Below are positions 45,031 through 53,600 of a stretch of 64,000 nucleotides of DNA, piece after piece. The stretch's first letter is position 1, and the number at the start of each line of letters is the position of its first letter. The notes beneath the pieces were generated by a model. The model ran no database searches, was not told the DNA's origin, and saw nothing but the letters and a program-made list of their open reading frames with translations. Made by a program: the position numbers and the translations under genes. The stretch is from CAVQDV01 sp963711375 (lineage in GTDB: Bacteria > Pseudomonadota > Gammaproteobacteria > Coxiellales > Coxiellaceae): NCBI GenBank assembly GCA_963711375.1, contig CAVQDV010000005.1:2232001-2296000 (forward strand). The letters run 5' to 3'.

Positions 45031-46320
45031 ATGGGAAAAAGCATTGTTATTTTAGGGACCCAATGGGGGGACGAGGGCAAAGGAAAGCTCGTGGATTTAC
45101 TCACCGATAAAGTGGCTGCCGTGGTTCGCTATCAAGGCGGGCATAATGCCGGACATACCCTCATTATTGATGGTAAAAAAACAGTGCTCCGTTTAATTCC
45201 TTCCGGAATTCTGCGTGAACATGTTCAGTGTTTTATCGGTAATGGCGTGGTTTTATCTCCTGAAGCTTTATTAAGCGAAATGCAGGAGCTAAAAAATAAT
45301 GGTGTTGATGTGGCGGCTCGTTTGAAAATTAGCCCTGCTTGCTCAATTTTATTGTCCTATCACATCGCAATTGATCAAGCTCGTGAAAAGGCAAGCGGAA
45401 AAAAAGCCATCGGAACGACCGGGCGTGGAATTGGTCCCGCCTATGAAGATAAAGTGGCGCGTCGTGGAATTAAAGCCATGGATTTATTCCATCCGGAATT
45501 ATTAGAAGAAAAATTGCGCGCGCTTGCGGAATATCATAATTTCCAATTAGAGCATTATTATAAATGCCCAACAATTGATGTGCAAAAAGCGTTTCAAGAT
45601 TTATTAGTGCACGCCGAAAAAATTAAGCCTTTAATTGCAGATGTCATGCAAAATTTAGCACAATTACGGAAAGAAGGCGAAAATATTTTATTTGAAGGCG
45701 CGCAAGGGGCTTTATTAGATGTGGATTTAGGCACGTATCCTTTTGTGACATCTTCAAATACTACCGCCGGAGCGACAGGCCCTGGAACGGGCTTTGGGCC
45801 ATTATATTTAGACGCCGTATATGGCATTACAAAAGCTTATATTACGCGTGTAGGGGCAGGGCCATTTCCAACTGAATTAAGCGATGAAATTGGTCAACAT
45901 ATCGCGAAAAAAGGAAATGAATTTGGCTCTGTCACAGGGCGTCCACGTCGTTGTGGTTGGTTTGATGTGCCCTTAATGCGATATTCTGCGCAAGCGAATA
46001 GTTTGACGGGATTGGTGCTTACTAAGCTGGATGTTTTGGATGAATTAAAAACCATTAAAATATGCACAGGATATCAATATCAGGGAAAAACCCTTTCAAC
46101 TTTACCCATGGATCAATTTATATTCGCTGAGTGCGAGCCGATTTATGAGGAAATGCCCGGTTGGGAAACCATCACTTTTGGAATTACGGAATACAATAAG
46201 TTACCTGAAAATGCGAGAAATTATATCGCGCGTTTACAAGAATTGTGCGAAATTCCTATCGTTATTATTTCGACTGGGCCGGATCGTAAGCAGAGTATTA
46301 TTTTGCGGGAGATATTTTAA
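45031..46320 (+). CDS. purA: Adenylosuccinate synthetase
   Basis: Joins IMP and aspartate with GTP on the route to AMP. The 429-residue length is normal. Signatures: GTQWGDEGKGKLVDLL, QGGHNAGHTL, GTTGRGIGPAYEDKVARRG, GAQGALLDVDLGTYPFVTSSNTTAG, and the C-terminal GPDRKQSI. AAGGTAG precedes the ATG. The 135 bp upstream, after the IS, holds a TTGACT (44904-44909) without a well-placed -10. Confidence 0.97.
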   Translation: MGKSIVILGTQWGDEGKGKLVDLLTDKVAAVVRYQGGHNAGHTLIIDGKKTVLRLIPSGILREHVQCFIGNGVVLSPEALLSEMQELKNNGVDVAARLKISPACSILLSYHIAIDQAREKASGKKAIGTTGRGIGPAYEDKVARRGIKAMDLFHPELLEEKLRALAEYHNFQLEHYYKCPTIDVQKAFQDLLVHAEKIKPLIADVMQNLAQLRKEGENILFEGAQGALLDVDLGTYPFVTSSNTTAGATGPGTGFGPLYLDAVYGITKAYITRVGAGPFPTELSDEIGQHIAKKGNEFGSVTGRPRRCGWFDVPLMRYSAQANSLTGLVLTKLDVLDELKTIKICTGYQYQGKTLSTLPMDQFIFAECEPIYEEMPGWETITFGITEYNKLPENARNYIARLQELCEIPIVIISTGPDRKQSIILREIF

Positions 46321-46326
46321 TTTCAC

Positions 46327-46361
46327 ACCCCTCAGTAACCCTCTCCCACAAGGGGAGAGGG
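46327..46361 (-). repeat. Copy of the GC-rich intergenic repeat (purA-GIY-YIG gene)
   Basis: CCCCTCAGTAACCCTCTCCC then ACAAGGGGAGAGGGG. CCCTCTCCC pairs with GGGGAGAGGG, so it could end transcription of purA and of the convergent gene. It encodes the last residues (PLVGEGY) of the GIY-YIG protein. Confidence 0.75.
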
Positions 46362-46628
46362 GATTAATTGTGGCTTCTGAATTAATTCTTCTTTTTCTTT
46401 TTTAGTAAGTGTTTTTAAGTATTTTTCGAGTTTCATGGCATCGGATTTTGTGCCGTGTATTGGCCAGGATTGGGCTATTTTTATCGGCTTGAAACTTCGG
46501 GTGTATTTGCATTTAGTGGTTCCCGCGAGATGTTCTTTATATCGTCGAGTGAGGTCGGTAGTATAACCCGTATAATAATTTCCATTTTCGCAGAGTAAAA
46601 TGTAAACCCAAAAATCTGGCTTTTCCAT
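46332..46628 (-). CDS. GIY-YIG superfamily small nuclease-like protein
   Basis: A 98-residue protein with VYILLCENGNYYTGYTTDLTRRYKEH, the GIY-YIG core (here VYI...YTGYT), followed by the conserved Arg and a C-terminal EKYLKTLTKKEKEELI helix. It resembles the small stand-alone YhbQ/UPF0213 family, whose role is uncertain. It starts 6 bp after def on the same strand and is probably co-transcribed. Its C-terminal residues come from the GC-rich repeat. Confidence 0.85.
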   Translation of the reverse strand: MEKPDFWVYILLCENGNYYTGYTTDLTRRYKEHLAGTTKCKYTRSFKPIKIAQSWPIHGTKSDAMKLEKYLKTLTKKEKEELIQKPQLIPSPLVGEGY

Positions 46629-46634
46629 GGTGAG

Positions 46635-47162
46635 TTATTGCGCGTCTTCGCGGCGAAATTTATATAATTTCTTTTCTAAGCGGCTGCGTTTTAATTTGGA
46701 AAGATGATCGATAAATATTTTTCCGTGTAGATGATCAACCTCATGTTGAATGCATTTTGCCAAAAAACCTTCGGCGATAAAATCGAGTGGTTTACCGTCC
46801 GCATCCAGAGCTTTTACTCGAATTTTATTAGGTCGAGTGACTTTGTCAAAAATACTGTGATTTTCTGAAGCCACTGACATGCAGCCTTCTTCTAGAGTTT
46901 GCTCACCTTCGCGTTCCACAATTTCCGGATTCACCAAACAAAGTGGATGATTTTTATGTTCTGAAAAGTCAATTACGGTAATCATGGGCGGATTTTCGAT
47001 ATCGAGTTGCGTCGCTGCCAGGGCGGCGCAATTCTCTTGAGCGTAATGCGTTTGAAACATATCCTTAATAATTTTTTTAATACGATCATCAAACGCTTCA
47101 ACACGTTTGGCCTTTGTGCGAAGTCGGGGATCAGGATATTGTAAAATGCGTAAAATCGTCAT
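46635..47162 (-). CDS. def: Peptide deformylase, divergent motif 1
   Basis: Removes the formyl group from nascent proteins. The 175-residue protein has metal-site motifs EEGCMSV (Cys) and IQHEVDHLHGKIF (HExxH). Motif 1, normally GxGxAAxQ, reads CAALAATQ: the glycines are Ala or Cys. Such departures occur in secondary deformylases, so this may be a paralogue with altered activity. The start is ATG at 47162; a TTG three codons upstream is possible. The fmt gene, a common neighbour, is absent here. Confidence 0.85.
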   Translation of the reverse strand: MTILRILQYPDPRLRTKAKRVEAFDDRIKKIIKDMFQTHYAQENCAALAATQLDIENPPMITVIDFSEHKNHPLCLVNPEIVEREGEQTLEEGCMSVASENHSIFDKVTRPNKIRVKALDADGKPLDFIAEGFLAKCIQHEVDHLHGKIFIDHLSKLKRSRLEKKLYKFRREDAQ

Positions 47163-47189
47163 AATTGCCAATTTAGTTTACATTTGACG

Positions 47190-47273
47190 TACCGGGGAGA
47201 GGACTCGAACCTCCACGGGGTTACCCCCACAAACACCTGAAGCTTGCGTGTCTACCAATTCCACCACCTCGGC
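47190..47273 (-). tRNA. tRNA-Leu (anticodon CAG)
   Basis: A class II tRNA read on the - strand: starts GCCGAGGTGG, anticodon loop CTTCAGG, a long variable arm and T-loop TTCGAGT. The 3' acceptor side reads CCCCGGT, giving a G-T end pair and one A-C mismatch with GCCGAGG. CCA is not encoded (A followed by CG). Confidence 0.9.
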
Positions 47274-47314
47274 TTGGAGTGAGAACTTTAGCGACTGAAG
47301 CTTCTTTTGTCAAT

Positions 47315-47992
47315 TTAAAGCGACCAATCAATTGCACCTCGATGATGAGCGCGAAGAAATTCGTTTGCTTTTGAAAAATGTCGACAACCTAAAAAGCCTC
47401 GGTGGGCAGAAAACGGAGAAGGGTGTGCGGCCTCTAAAACCAGGTGTTTTTCGCGATTTATTTTATGGCCCTTGCGTTGTGCATAAGCACCCCAGAGTAA
47501 AAAAACAATGGGTTTAGGGTGATCATTTAAGGTATCAATCACTTTATCTGTAAATTGCTGCCATCCAATTTTGGAGTGTGAGCCAGGTTTTCCGGCATCA
47601 ACAGTTAAAACACTATTGAGTAATAAAACGCCTTGAGAGGCCCAATTTTCAAGGCAACCATGATTTGGAATTGTAAAGCCGACATCGTTGTGTAGCTCTT
47701 TAAAAATATTTTTGAGTGAAGGGGGAGCTTGCACCCCGCGACGTACGGAAAAACACAAACCATGCGCTTGGCCAGCGCCGTGATAAGGATCTTGACCTAC
47801 TATAACCACACGAACATCTGAGTAAGAAGTGAATTTAAATGCATTAAAAACCGCTTCATGAGGCGGATATATTTTCTTTCCTTTCTCGCGTTCGGCTTTT
47901 ACAAACGCGAGAATTTTCTGAAAATACGGTGATTTTTTTTCTTCGCCTAAAACATCTTGCCAGCTTAAGGCTTCTACTGCTGTTGACATCAT
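47315..47992 (-). CDS. ung: Uracil-DNA glycosylase
   Basis: Removes uracil from DNA. The 225-residue protein has the family 1 motifs: catalytic Asp in VIVGQDPYHGAGQAHGL, PPSLKNIFKEL, GVLLLNSVLTV and the HPSPFSAHRGF loop. It begins just after the rlpA stop on the same strand, so they are likely co-transcribed. Confidence 0.96.
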   Translation of the reverse strand: MMSTAVEALSWQDVLGEEKKSPYFQKILAFVKAEREKGKKIYPPHEAVFNAFKFTSYSDVRVVIVGQDPYHGAGQAHGLCFSVRRGVQAPPSLKNIFKELHNDVGFTIPNHGCLENWASQGVLLLNSVLTVDAGKPGSHSKIGWQQFTDKVIDTLNDHPKPIVFLLWGAYAQRKGHKINREKHLVLEAAHPSPFSAHRGFLGCRHFSKANEFLRAHHRGAIDWSL

Positions 47993-47993
47993 G

Positions 47994-48866
47994 TTAATTC
48001 ATTATCGTGACAGCATGCGGAAAACCGCGATCCGCTAATTTAGTTTGCAAATGCCGCTCTTCATTTTTTCCAGCAAAAGGACCAATTTGAACGCGATATA
48101 TTTCATGAGATCCTGTATTTTTTGCGGTAATAATGGTTTCACGTCTTGTGAGATGTGCAACACGGGCTCTAAGATGCTCAGCATACTTAAATGAACGAAA
48201 AGCGCCGAGTTGTAAATAGATTTTTCCACGTGCTAAATGGGTGCGTGAAGCGTGTTCTGATCGAGCAATATACGTTTTATGCCGTGATCGATGTTCTGAT
48301 CGTGCCAATTGCACTTCGTTTTTATCAAGCGAGGTGACTTGCACAAAAGCGGTTCCGCGACTGGCATAGCCGAGTTTTTTAGCGGCCACATAGGATAAAT
48401 CCAAAATACGATCCGTGGCAAAGGGTCCGCGATCGTTTACTTTAACAATGACGGATTTTCCATTTCCTAAATTCGTCACACGAACAAAAGAAGGAATGGG
48501 AAGAACAGGACTGGCGGCCGTCATAGAATATAAATCGTAGCGTTCACGCGTGGAGGTGAGATGGCCTTGAAATTTTGTGCCATACCACGAGGCGATTCCG
48601 CGTTTATTGTAGCCGCGCGAGGAATGGAGAACAAAATAGCGTCTGCCATGAACAACGTAAGAGCGCGGGTTACCATATTTGCTTTTTGGTAATTTTTTAG
48701 GGACGGGTTCTTTTATTTTACTGAGATCCACATTGCCCTGAGGAGGGCCATCTCGCGTTATACGATGGGGTGGTTGGCAAGATGCCAGTAGCATGAGTGC
48801 TATCGTTAAGCTGGTGCTTAGCCACCAGCGACAAGAAAATCGGTATTTATGGAATATTTTTTCCAT
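47994..48866 (-). CDS. rlpA: RlpA-family lipoprotein with SPOR domain
   Basis: A 290-residue outer-membrane lipoprotein that may cleave denuded peptidoglycan glycans at the septum. The signal ends in the lipobox LLASC (Cys about residue 29). The double-psi beta-barrel has GIASWYGTKFQGHLTSTRE and VKVNDRGPF, then ILDLSYVAAKKLGY. The C-terminal SPOR domain (about 210-290; KIYLQLGAFRSFKYAEHL, then YRVQIGPF) binds septal peptidoglycan. It lies upstream of ung. Confidence 0.92.
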   Translation of the reverse strand: MEKIFHKYRFSCRWWLSTSLTIALMLLASCQPPHRITRDGPPQGNVDLSKIKEPVPKKLPKSKYGNPRSYVVHGRRYFVLHSSRGYNKRGIASWYGTKFQGHLTSTRERYDLYSMTAASPVLPIPSFVRVTNLGNGKSVIVKVNDRGPFATDRILDLSYVAAKKLGYASRGTAFVQVTSLDKNEVQLARSEHRSRHKTYIARSEHASRTHLARGKIYLQLGAFRSFKYAEHLRARVAHLTRRETIITAKNTGSHEIYRVQIGPFAGKNEERHLQTKLADRGFPHAVTIMN

Positions 48867-48913
48867 GCTAGACTGCCCTGTATCCGTTATAACAGGGGAT
48901 TTTATAACATACT

Positions 48914-49654
48914 ATGAAAGATTCGTCACACCTTTTTGGCTTTCATGCCCTCCAAACTGCTTTAAAGCTTAAACCAGGCAGCATTCATCACGTCTTCATG
49001 TTGGATAACCGGAACGATGATCGGGCCCTAGAGATCGAAAATGAGGCTCTGGATCAGAAGATTCCCGTCACTCGCTTAAGTCGAGCTCGAATGGATGAGC
49101 AGTTCTTAGACGCCGTTCACCAAGGCTTTGCGGCCGAGGTGACTGAGATACAGTATCTCGAGCAAGATCTGGGATTGCTGCTAGAAACTCAGGAAAAACC
49201 CGCACTTTTCTTAGTTTTGGATGGCGTGCAAGACCCTCATAATTTAGGCGCTTGTCTGCGTACAGCGAATGCCTTTGATGTGACGGCTGTCATCATTCCG
49301 AAAGATCGGGCGGCCACCATAACGCCTGTCGTGCGCAAGGTGGCTTGTGGGGCTGCCACCGCTACTCCTCTCATCGCCGTCACGAATTTAGCCCGTGTAC
49401 TGCGCTGGTTAAAAAAGCAGGGGGTTTGGTTAGTGGGTACCTCGGATAGCGCGGAGACGATGATCAATGGAGTAGACCTTGTGGGCCCGATTGCTCTAGT
49501 GATGGGTGGAGAGGAAAAAGGTATGCGAAGGCTAACAGAAGAAAACTGTGATTTCGTGGCTAAAATCCCGATCGGAGGGGTGGTTAGCAGCCTCAATGTT
49601 TCCGTTGCCGCTGGCGTTTGTTTATACGAAATTTCCCGTCAGCGTGGTTTCTAA
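48914..49654 (+). CDS. rlmB: 23S rRNA (guanosine-2'-O-)-methyltransferase RlmB
   Basis: Methylates G2251 of 23S rRNA. The 246-residue SPOUT protein has an N-terminal substrate-binding domain (FGFHALQTALK), then the knotted SpoU domain with DGVQDPHNLGACLRTANAF, VMGGEEKGMRRL and IPIGGVVSSLNVSVAAGVCLYE. It is divergent from rlpA. A hairpin follows the stop at once. Confidence 0.95.
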   Translation: MKDSSHLFGFHALQTALKLKPGSIHHVFMLDNRNDDRALEIENEALDQKIPVTRLSRARMDEQFLDAVHQGFAAEVTEIQYLEQDLGLLLETQEKPALFLVLDGVQDPHNLGACLRTANAFDVTAVIIPKDRAATITPVVRKVACGAATATPLIAVTNLARVLRWLKKQGVWLVGTSDSAETMINGVDLVGPIALVMGGEEKGMRRLTEENCDFVAKIPIGGVVSSLNVSVAAGVCLYEISRQRGF

Positions 49655-49657
49655 CTA

Positions 49658-49799
49658 GGAGTTCCCGCTAAAGCAGGAACTCCTTCCTGGTTTTAACGCT
49701 GGCGCGGTGGGGAACCCACCGCTGGCGCTCAAGGGGAGCCTTGCTCCCCCTGAGGACCCCCAGCTTTTTGTAGCAATTCCCGCTTTAGCGGGAATTGCT
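49658..49799. repeat. Cluster of four consecutive hairpins
   Basis: Hairpin 1: GGAGTTCC (49658-49665) with GGAACTCC (49676-49683). Hairpin 2: GCGGTGGG (49704-49711) with CCCACCGC (49715-49722), flanked by direct CGCTGGCG copies. Hairpin 3: GGGGAGC (49733-49739) with GCTCCCC (49743-49749). Hairpin 4: AGCAATTCCCGC (49772-49783) with GCGGGAATTGCT (49788-49799). Hairpins 1 and 4 are related (TTCCCGCTWWAGC core). None has a long T run; hairpin 1 may still end rlmB transcription. Confidence 0.8.
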
Positions 49800-49823
49800 G
49801 GCTTTTAATCAGAGAGGAATCTA

Positions 49824-50501
49824 ATGACAAATTCAAATGAGCATTTTACCAGCACCTATGCGCGAATAATCTTAAGTGATTGGCATGCGTTGGCCAAGAT
49901 GATGACAGGGCATGAGACTCCCAATTTGACTCAAGAAGACATTGATTCGGCACTCGATGGCCCTTTGGGCGATTTTTTCCGCCACAAAATTACGGCCTAT
50001 GCCAAGATTATGCAAGACACCAATCGGCTTGCAAAATCCAATGAAGAAGCCTTCAAACCCTTAATGGATCCCAATATTCCAGTTAAATCGGCTGGTGAAA
50101 TTGATAAGGCTTTATCAGAACTGACTGAATTAACGGAGCAACAATATCAAGAGTGGTTAACGCAATGGCAGCAATTTGCCGAATCGCTCTCGAAAAGTCT
50201 TGAGAAAAAGAAAACCATTTTAAATCAAATTGAAATCGAAGATCTGGCTCGACAAGAATCCCTCAAGGAACTTTTTAATCGTTTTGAAGAATTGCATTTA
50301 GAATTACCCAAAATAAAATTCAAGAAAATGAATCTTGAAACCTATCTTTATTTCAAGACGTTTTTAGCGATTCAAAGCGCATTAAGTCGCCAGCATCTTC
50401 CTAACCAACTTTCGGACATCGAGGCAATTTTAAAATCCTTAAAAAAAGAGTTTCAGCTGATTTCTCAAACAGAAAAAGCCTTGAGCAAAAAGCAAAAATA
50501 A
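49824..50501 (+). CDS. Helical protein, unknown (possible effector or partner)
   Basis: A 225-residue, charged, coiled-coil-rich protein with no signal peptide or membrane helix. The middle (about 90-150) is Gln/Glu/Leu-rich (LSELTELTEQQYQEWLTQWQ) and the C-terminus Lys-rich. AGAGAGGAA precedes the ATG. It has no PmrA-like box of its own but ends just before the four-half-site box of the giant gene downstream. No family is recognised. Confidence 0.55.
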   Translation: MTNSNEHFTSTYARIILSDWHALAKMMTGHETPNLTQEDIDSALDGPLGDFFRHKITAYAKIMQDTNRLAKSNEEAFKPLMDPNIPVKSAGEIDKALSELTELTEQQYQEWLTQWQQFAESLSKSLEKKKTILNQIEIEDLARQESLKELFNRFEELHLELPKIKFKKMNLETYLYFKTFLAIQSALSRQHLPNQLSDIEAILKSLKKEFQLISQTEKALSKKQK

Positions 50502-50507
50502 AAATCT

Positions 50508-50562
50508 CTTAATCTCTCCTTAAGGGTCATTTAATATTCTCTTAATATATATTTGTTATGAT
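50508..50562 (+). promoter_or_regulatory. Array of four PmrA-like half-sites plus -10
   Basis: CTTAAT (50508-50513), CTTAAG (50519-50524), TTTAAT (50530-50535) and CTTAAT (50541-50546), each exactly 11 bp from the next, then 10 bp and TATGAT (50557-50562). This doubles the usual two half-sites and sits about 45 bp before the 1343-residue gene. Confidence 0.85.
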
Positions 50563-50607
50563 TTTTTTCTAGAAAGAAAAGTTATTTTAAGAAGAAGAGA
50601 GTAAAAT

Positions 50608-53600
50608 GTGAGAAAATTTAATAAAGCAGCCGATGAATTGAAACTGGCTATAAAATCTGGTAGAGTTATTTACATTATCCGGGCCCGTAATGCCTTGTAT
50701 GATTTGCCGCTACCTTTTCCCTTCGAAAGACCCTTAGTGCTCAATAAAATCGACGAGCTTTATGCTCAAGTGCATGCTTCCGACGCCATTGCTGAATCAC
50801 TGGCAGCCTATAAAAAATTACTCGAGATTGTATTTACATTTGAAAGCAAACTTCTAAATCATTCTGAAATCTGTCTTATTATGGACGAATTATCCGCGCT
50901 AAGATCTGGAGTATGGAAAAATTATTTTACCGAAGTGCAGTTTTTGGGTGCCATCGAAAATATTGAGAGTGTGTGCGAGCAAGAATCTGCCTTTGAATAT
51001 TTACCATTGCTAAGCACTATCAAAAATAGGCTCGATAGTGAATTAAGGAGCAGAACAGGATGGTTTACTTATGTGATGAAAGGAATTACGAAAGGATTCC
51101 TGATCTATTTAGGGTCTTTGGGACGAGTTGTTTCCGGGCAGGGAATGCCTTTGATCGAGAAAGGAAATTCGTCGGCCATTCAAAATTACTCTTTTAATTC
51201 TGTGCTACACAATGAAACTACTTATCTAGAAAAATCTCTGGAAGAGAAAAAGCCAATTGAAAAAACCAGATTCAGTAGAGAAAATGCCAAGCAACAATTC
51301 AAAAAATTAATTGTGAACTACTATGAAGCAGACTCACTATTGAGCTTGAAAAAAAAGGAAGCCAGGCTACTCGCAGAAACGGATGAGGAAATTCAATTGG
51401 TCACTGAAATGCAGAAGCAGTATTCAAGTGCTGAATATTTACCTCAGATTCCATTCGAGGTAATCAAAGAGAAATTGAAGATATTTAGAAACAAATTTTT
51501 CCCGACTCAACAGTTTGAAATTAGTCCGAAAGAGCTTTTTGATAGGGGATCTGACTATTTTACGAAAGGGGGGTTTCAACTTGAAAGACCTTCGAGAAAT
51601 ATTATTGCCATAGAAGCAGAGGAGAAGGATATCGTAAAATTACGGGCAGCAGCGGCCAGTGGTAATTCAGACGCCTCCATGTCTTTGGTCTATTATATGT
51701 TAGGGTTTGCGCAAACTAATGGAAATAGCCTAGAAAAAGAAAGTTATTTAGATATCGCTATCCGATTAGGTGAACAAGCCTGCCTACAAAAAAGCACTCT
51801 TATTAATCACAGTAAAATGGCTATAATTTATAGCAGTCAATTTTTTCGTTTCAGTACTACTTTTAAAATGCTTGGGTTCCTTCCCTTTGTTTACCACGTT
51901 AGTCGAGTGAAAGAATTATCTACACCAGCACACTGGGCTACCCTCATATCAGACAAGGAAACAAGGGGAATTTTCGGGAACGAGGTAGTGCTTATGGACC
52001 CGAATGAAACAAAAGGTTTTTCCCTTCAATCCAATCAAACGAACGAATTTCTCATTGATCCGGAAACCAATGGAGCCATTGTATTTCTTCAGCATGAACA
52101 AGATAAAAATAAAATTGATGTTTTTTTGGGTCAACACCCGAACTTGATTGAGAAGCTTTATGAGTGTGCAATGAAGGGGAGTGCATTTGCCTCTTATGGT
52201 TTGGCGCTTTTCGAGCACCACAGGGGCGATAATCACCTTGCGATACTCTATCTTACAGAGGCTATTGAGAGAGATCCTAATTTTGCTCCTTCACAAGTAT
52301 TGTTTTTTAAGCTGGGCCTAAAAAGTTTAACTCGATTTGAAAATGAGTATCAGCATTTTCGTGAGAAAGGCCTAGAAAAGGGCCTAGAATACGTTTGCTT
52401 ATACCGATTAAGCGCTGAAGAGCTTGTTTCGATGATAATATTATTGGAAAAAAATTTCCGAGATTTTATAACCCCTTTTTATGCTGTTGATGAAATTAAG
52501 AAAATGAGTGATCAAGTAGCAGAAGGACTAAATAAGTTTCGAAACTTAGTAGTCGGTATAAAAAAAGAAGAAGAAAACTTGTTGGAAAATTCGAAAAAAA
52601 CACCTGGAAGTAAGACATATAAAGCGGGAGATCCTGATTGGAGAATTAAACAAACATTAGGCCCAAGTAAAAAACCACTCCCTCCATTTCAGCCTGAACC
52701 CCCATCTTCGATAAGCATTAGCTACGGCACAAGAGAAATAGGCGTTGGATTTGTAGTAGCTTTTATTATAATTATAAGAGCTTTCTGGATTTATCTTTTG
52801 CCATTATTAACAAAACCAACCCCAGCTAGAACCAAGAAGACCTCGGCACTAAAAGATGACTCTAAACCAGCAAAGAAAAAAGGAGAAGAAAAAAAGAAAT
52901 TGCCCAAAGCGATTTTGAAAGACACTGAAAATGAAAAAAAGGCGGGCGAAGAGCTGGAAAAAAATGAAAAAGAAGTGGCGGATGAAAAACGCAAAAGTAA
53001 GATTGAAACTCTTAAAACAAGACAAAAAGATTATCTTGAGAAATTTAAAAATTTAAAAAATGATGTTGAGTGGAAATTAGAAAGAGTCAAAGAGGCTAAA
53101 GTTGATTTTCCACTCAAATTTGGGAAAGACCTGATTACCCGTTGTAATAACGACCTCGGGGATGATTCACCTTTGAAAAAAAATCTAGATAATTTAAGTG
53201 ATGCTGATATCGAGTCGTTTACCCATGTGCTTGAAGGATTTACAATAGTTTCTAAACCTGAAGATTCTGAGCTATGGAAGAAGTTTAATGACCGTTGGAT
53301 TCTTGTAGAAAACAATTTGCTTAAGAAGAAAAAAAAGGATGTATCAATGGAGATGCCCACTTTAGAGCCAAAAGAATCAGATTCTCATTTTTTATCGCCT
53401 TGGCAGCGTAAGGATCGAAAGGGCCAAGGTTTTAAGAGCAAAACCCTCAATGAAAAGAGTGGGATCGATGAAAAAATCCCTGAAATAAAAGAATTGCAAT
53501 CTCCTGAAAAAAAATTGCCAGTGAAACCAGAAAAAAAAGTAGAAAAAATAAACGTAAAAATTCAAGAAGCCCAAGAAACGCTCGTAATTGCTCCGGATGA

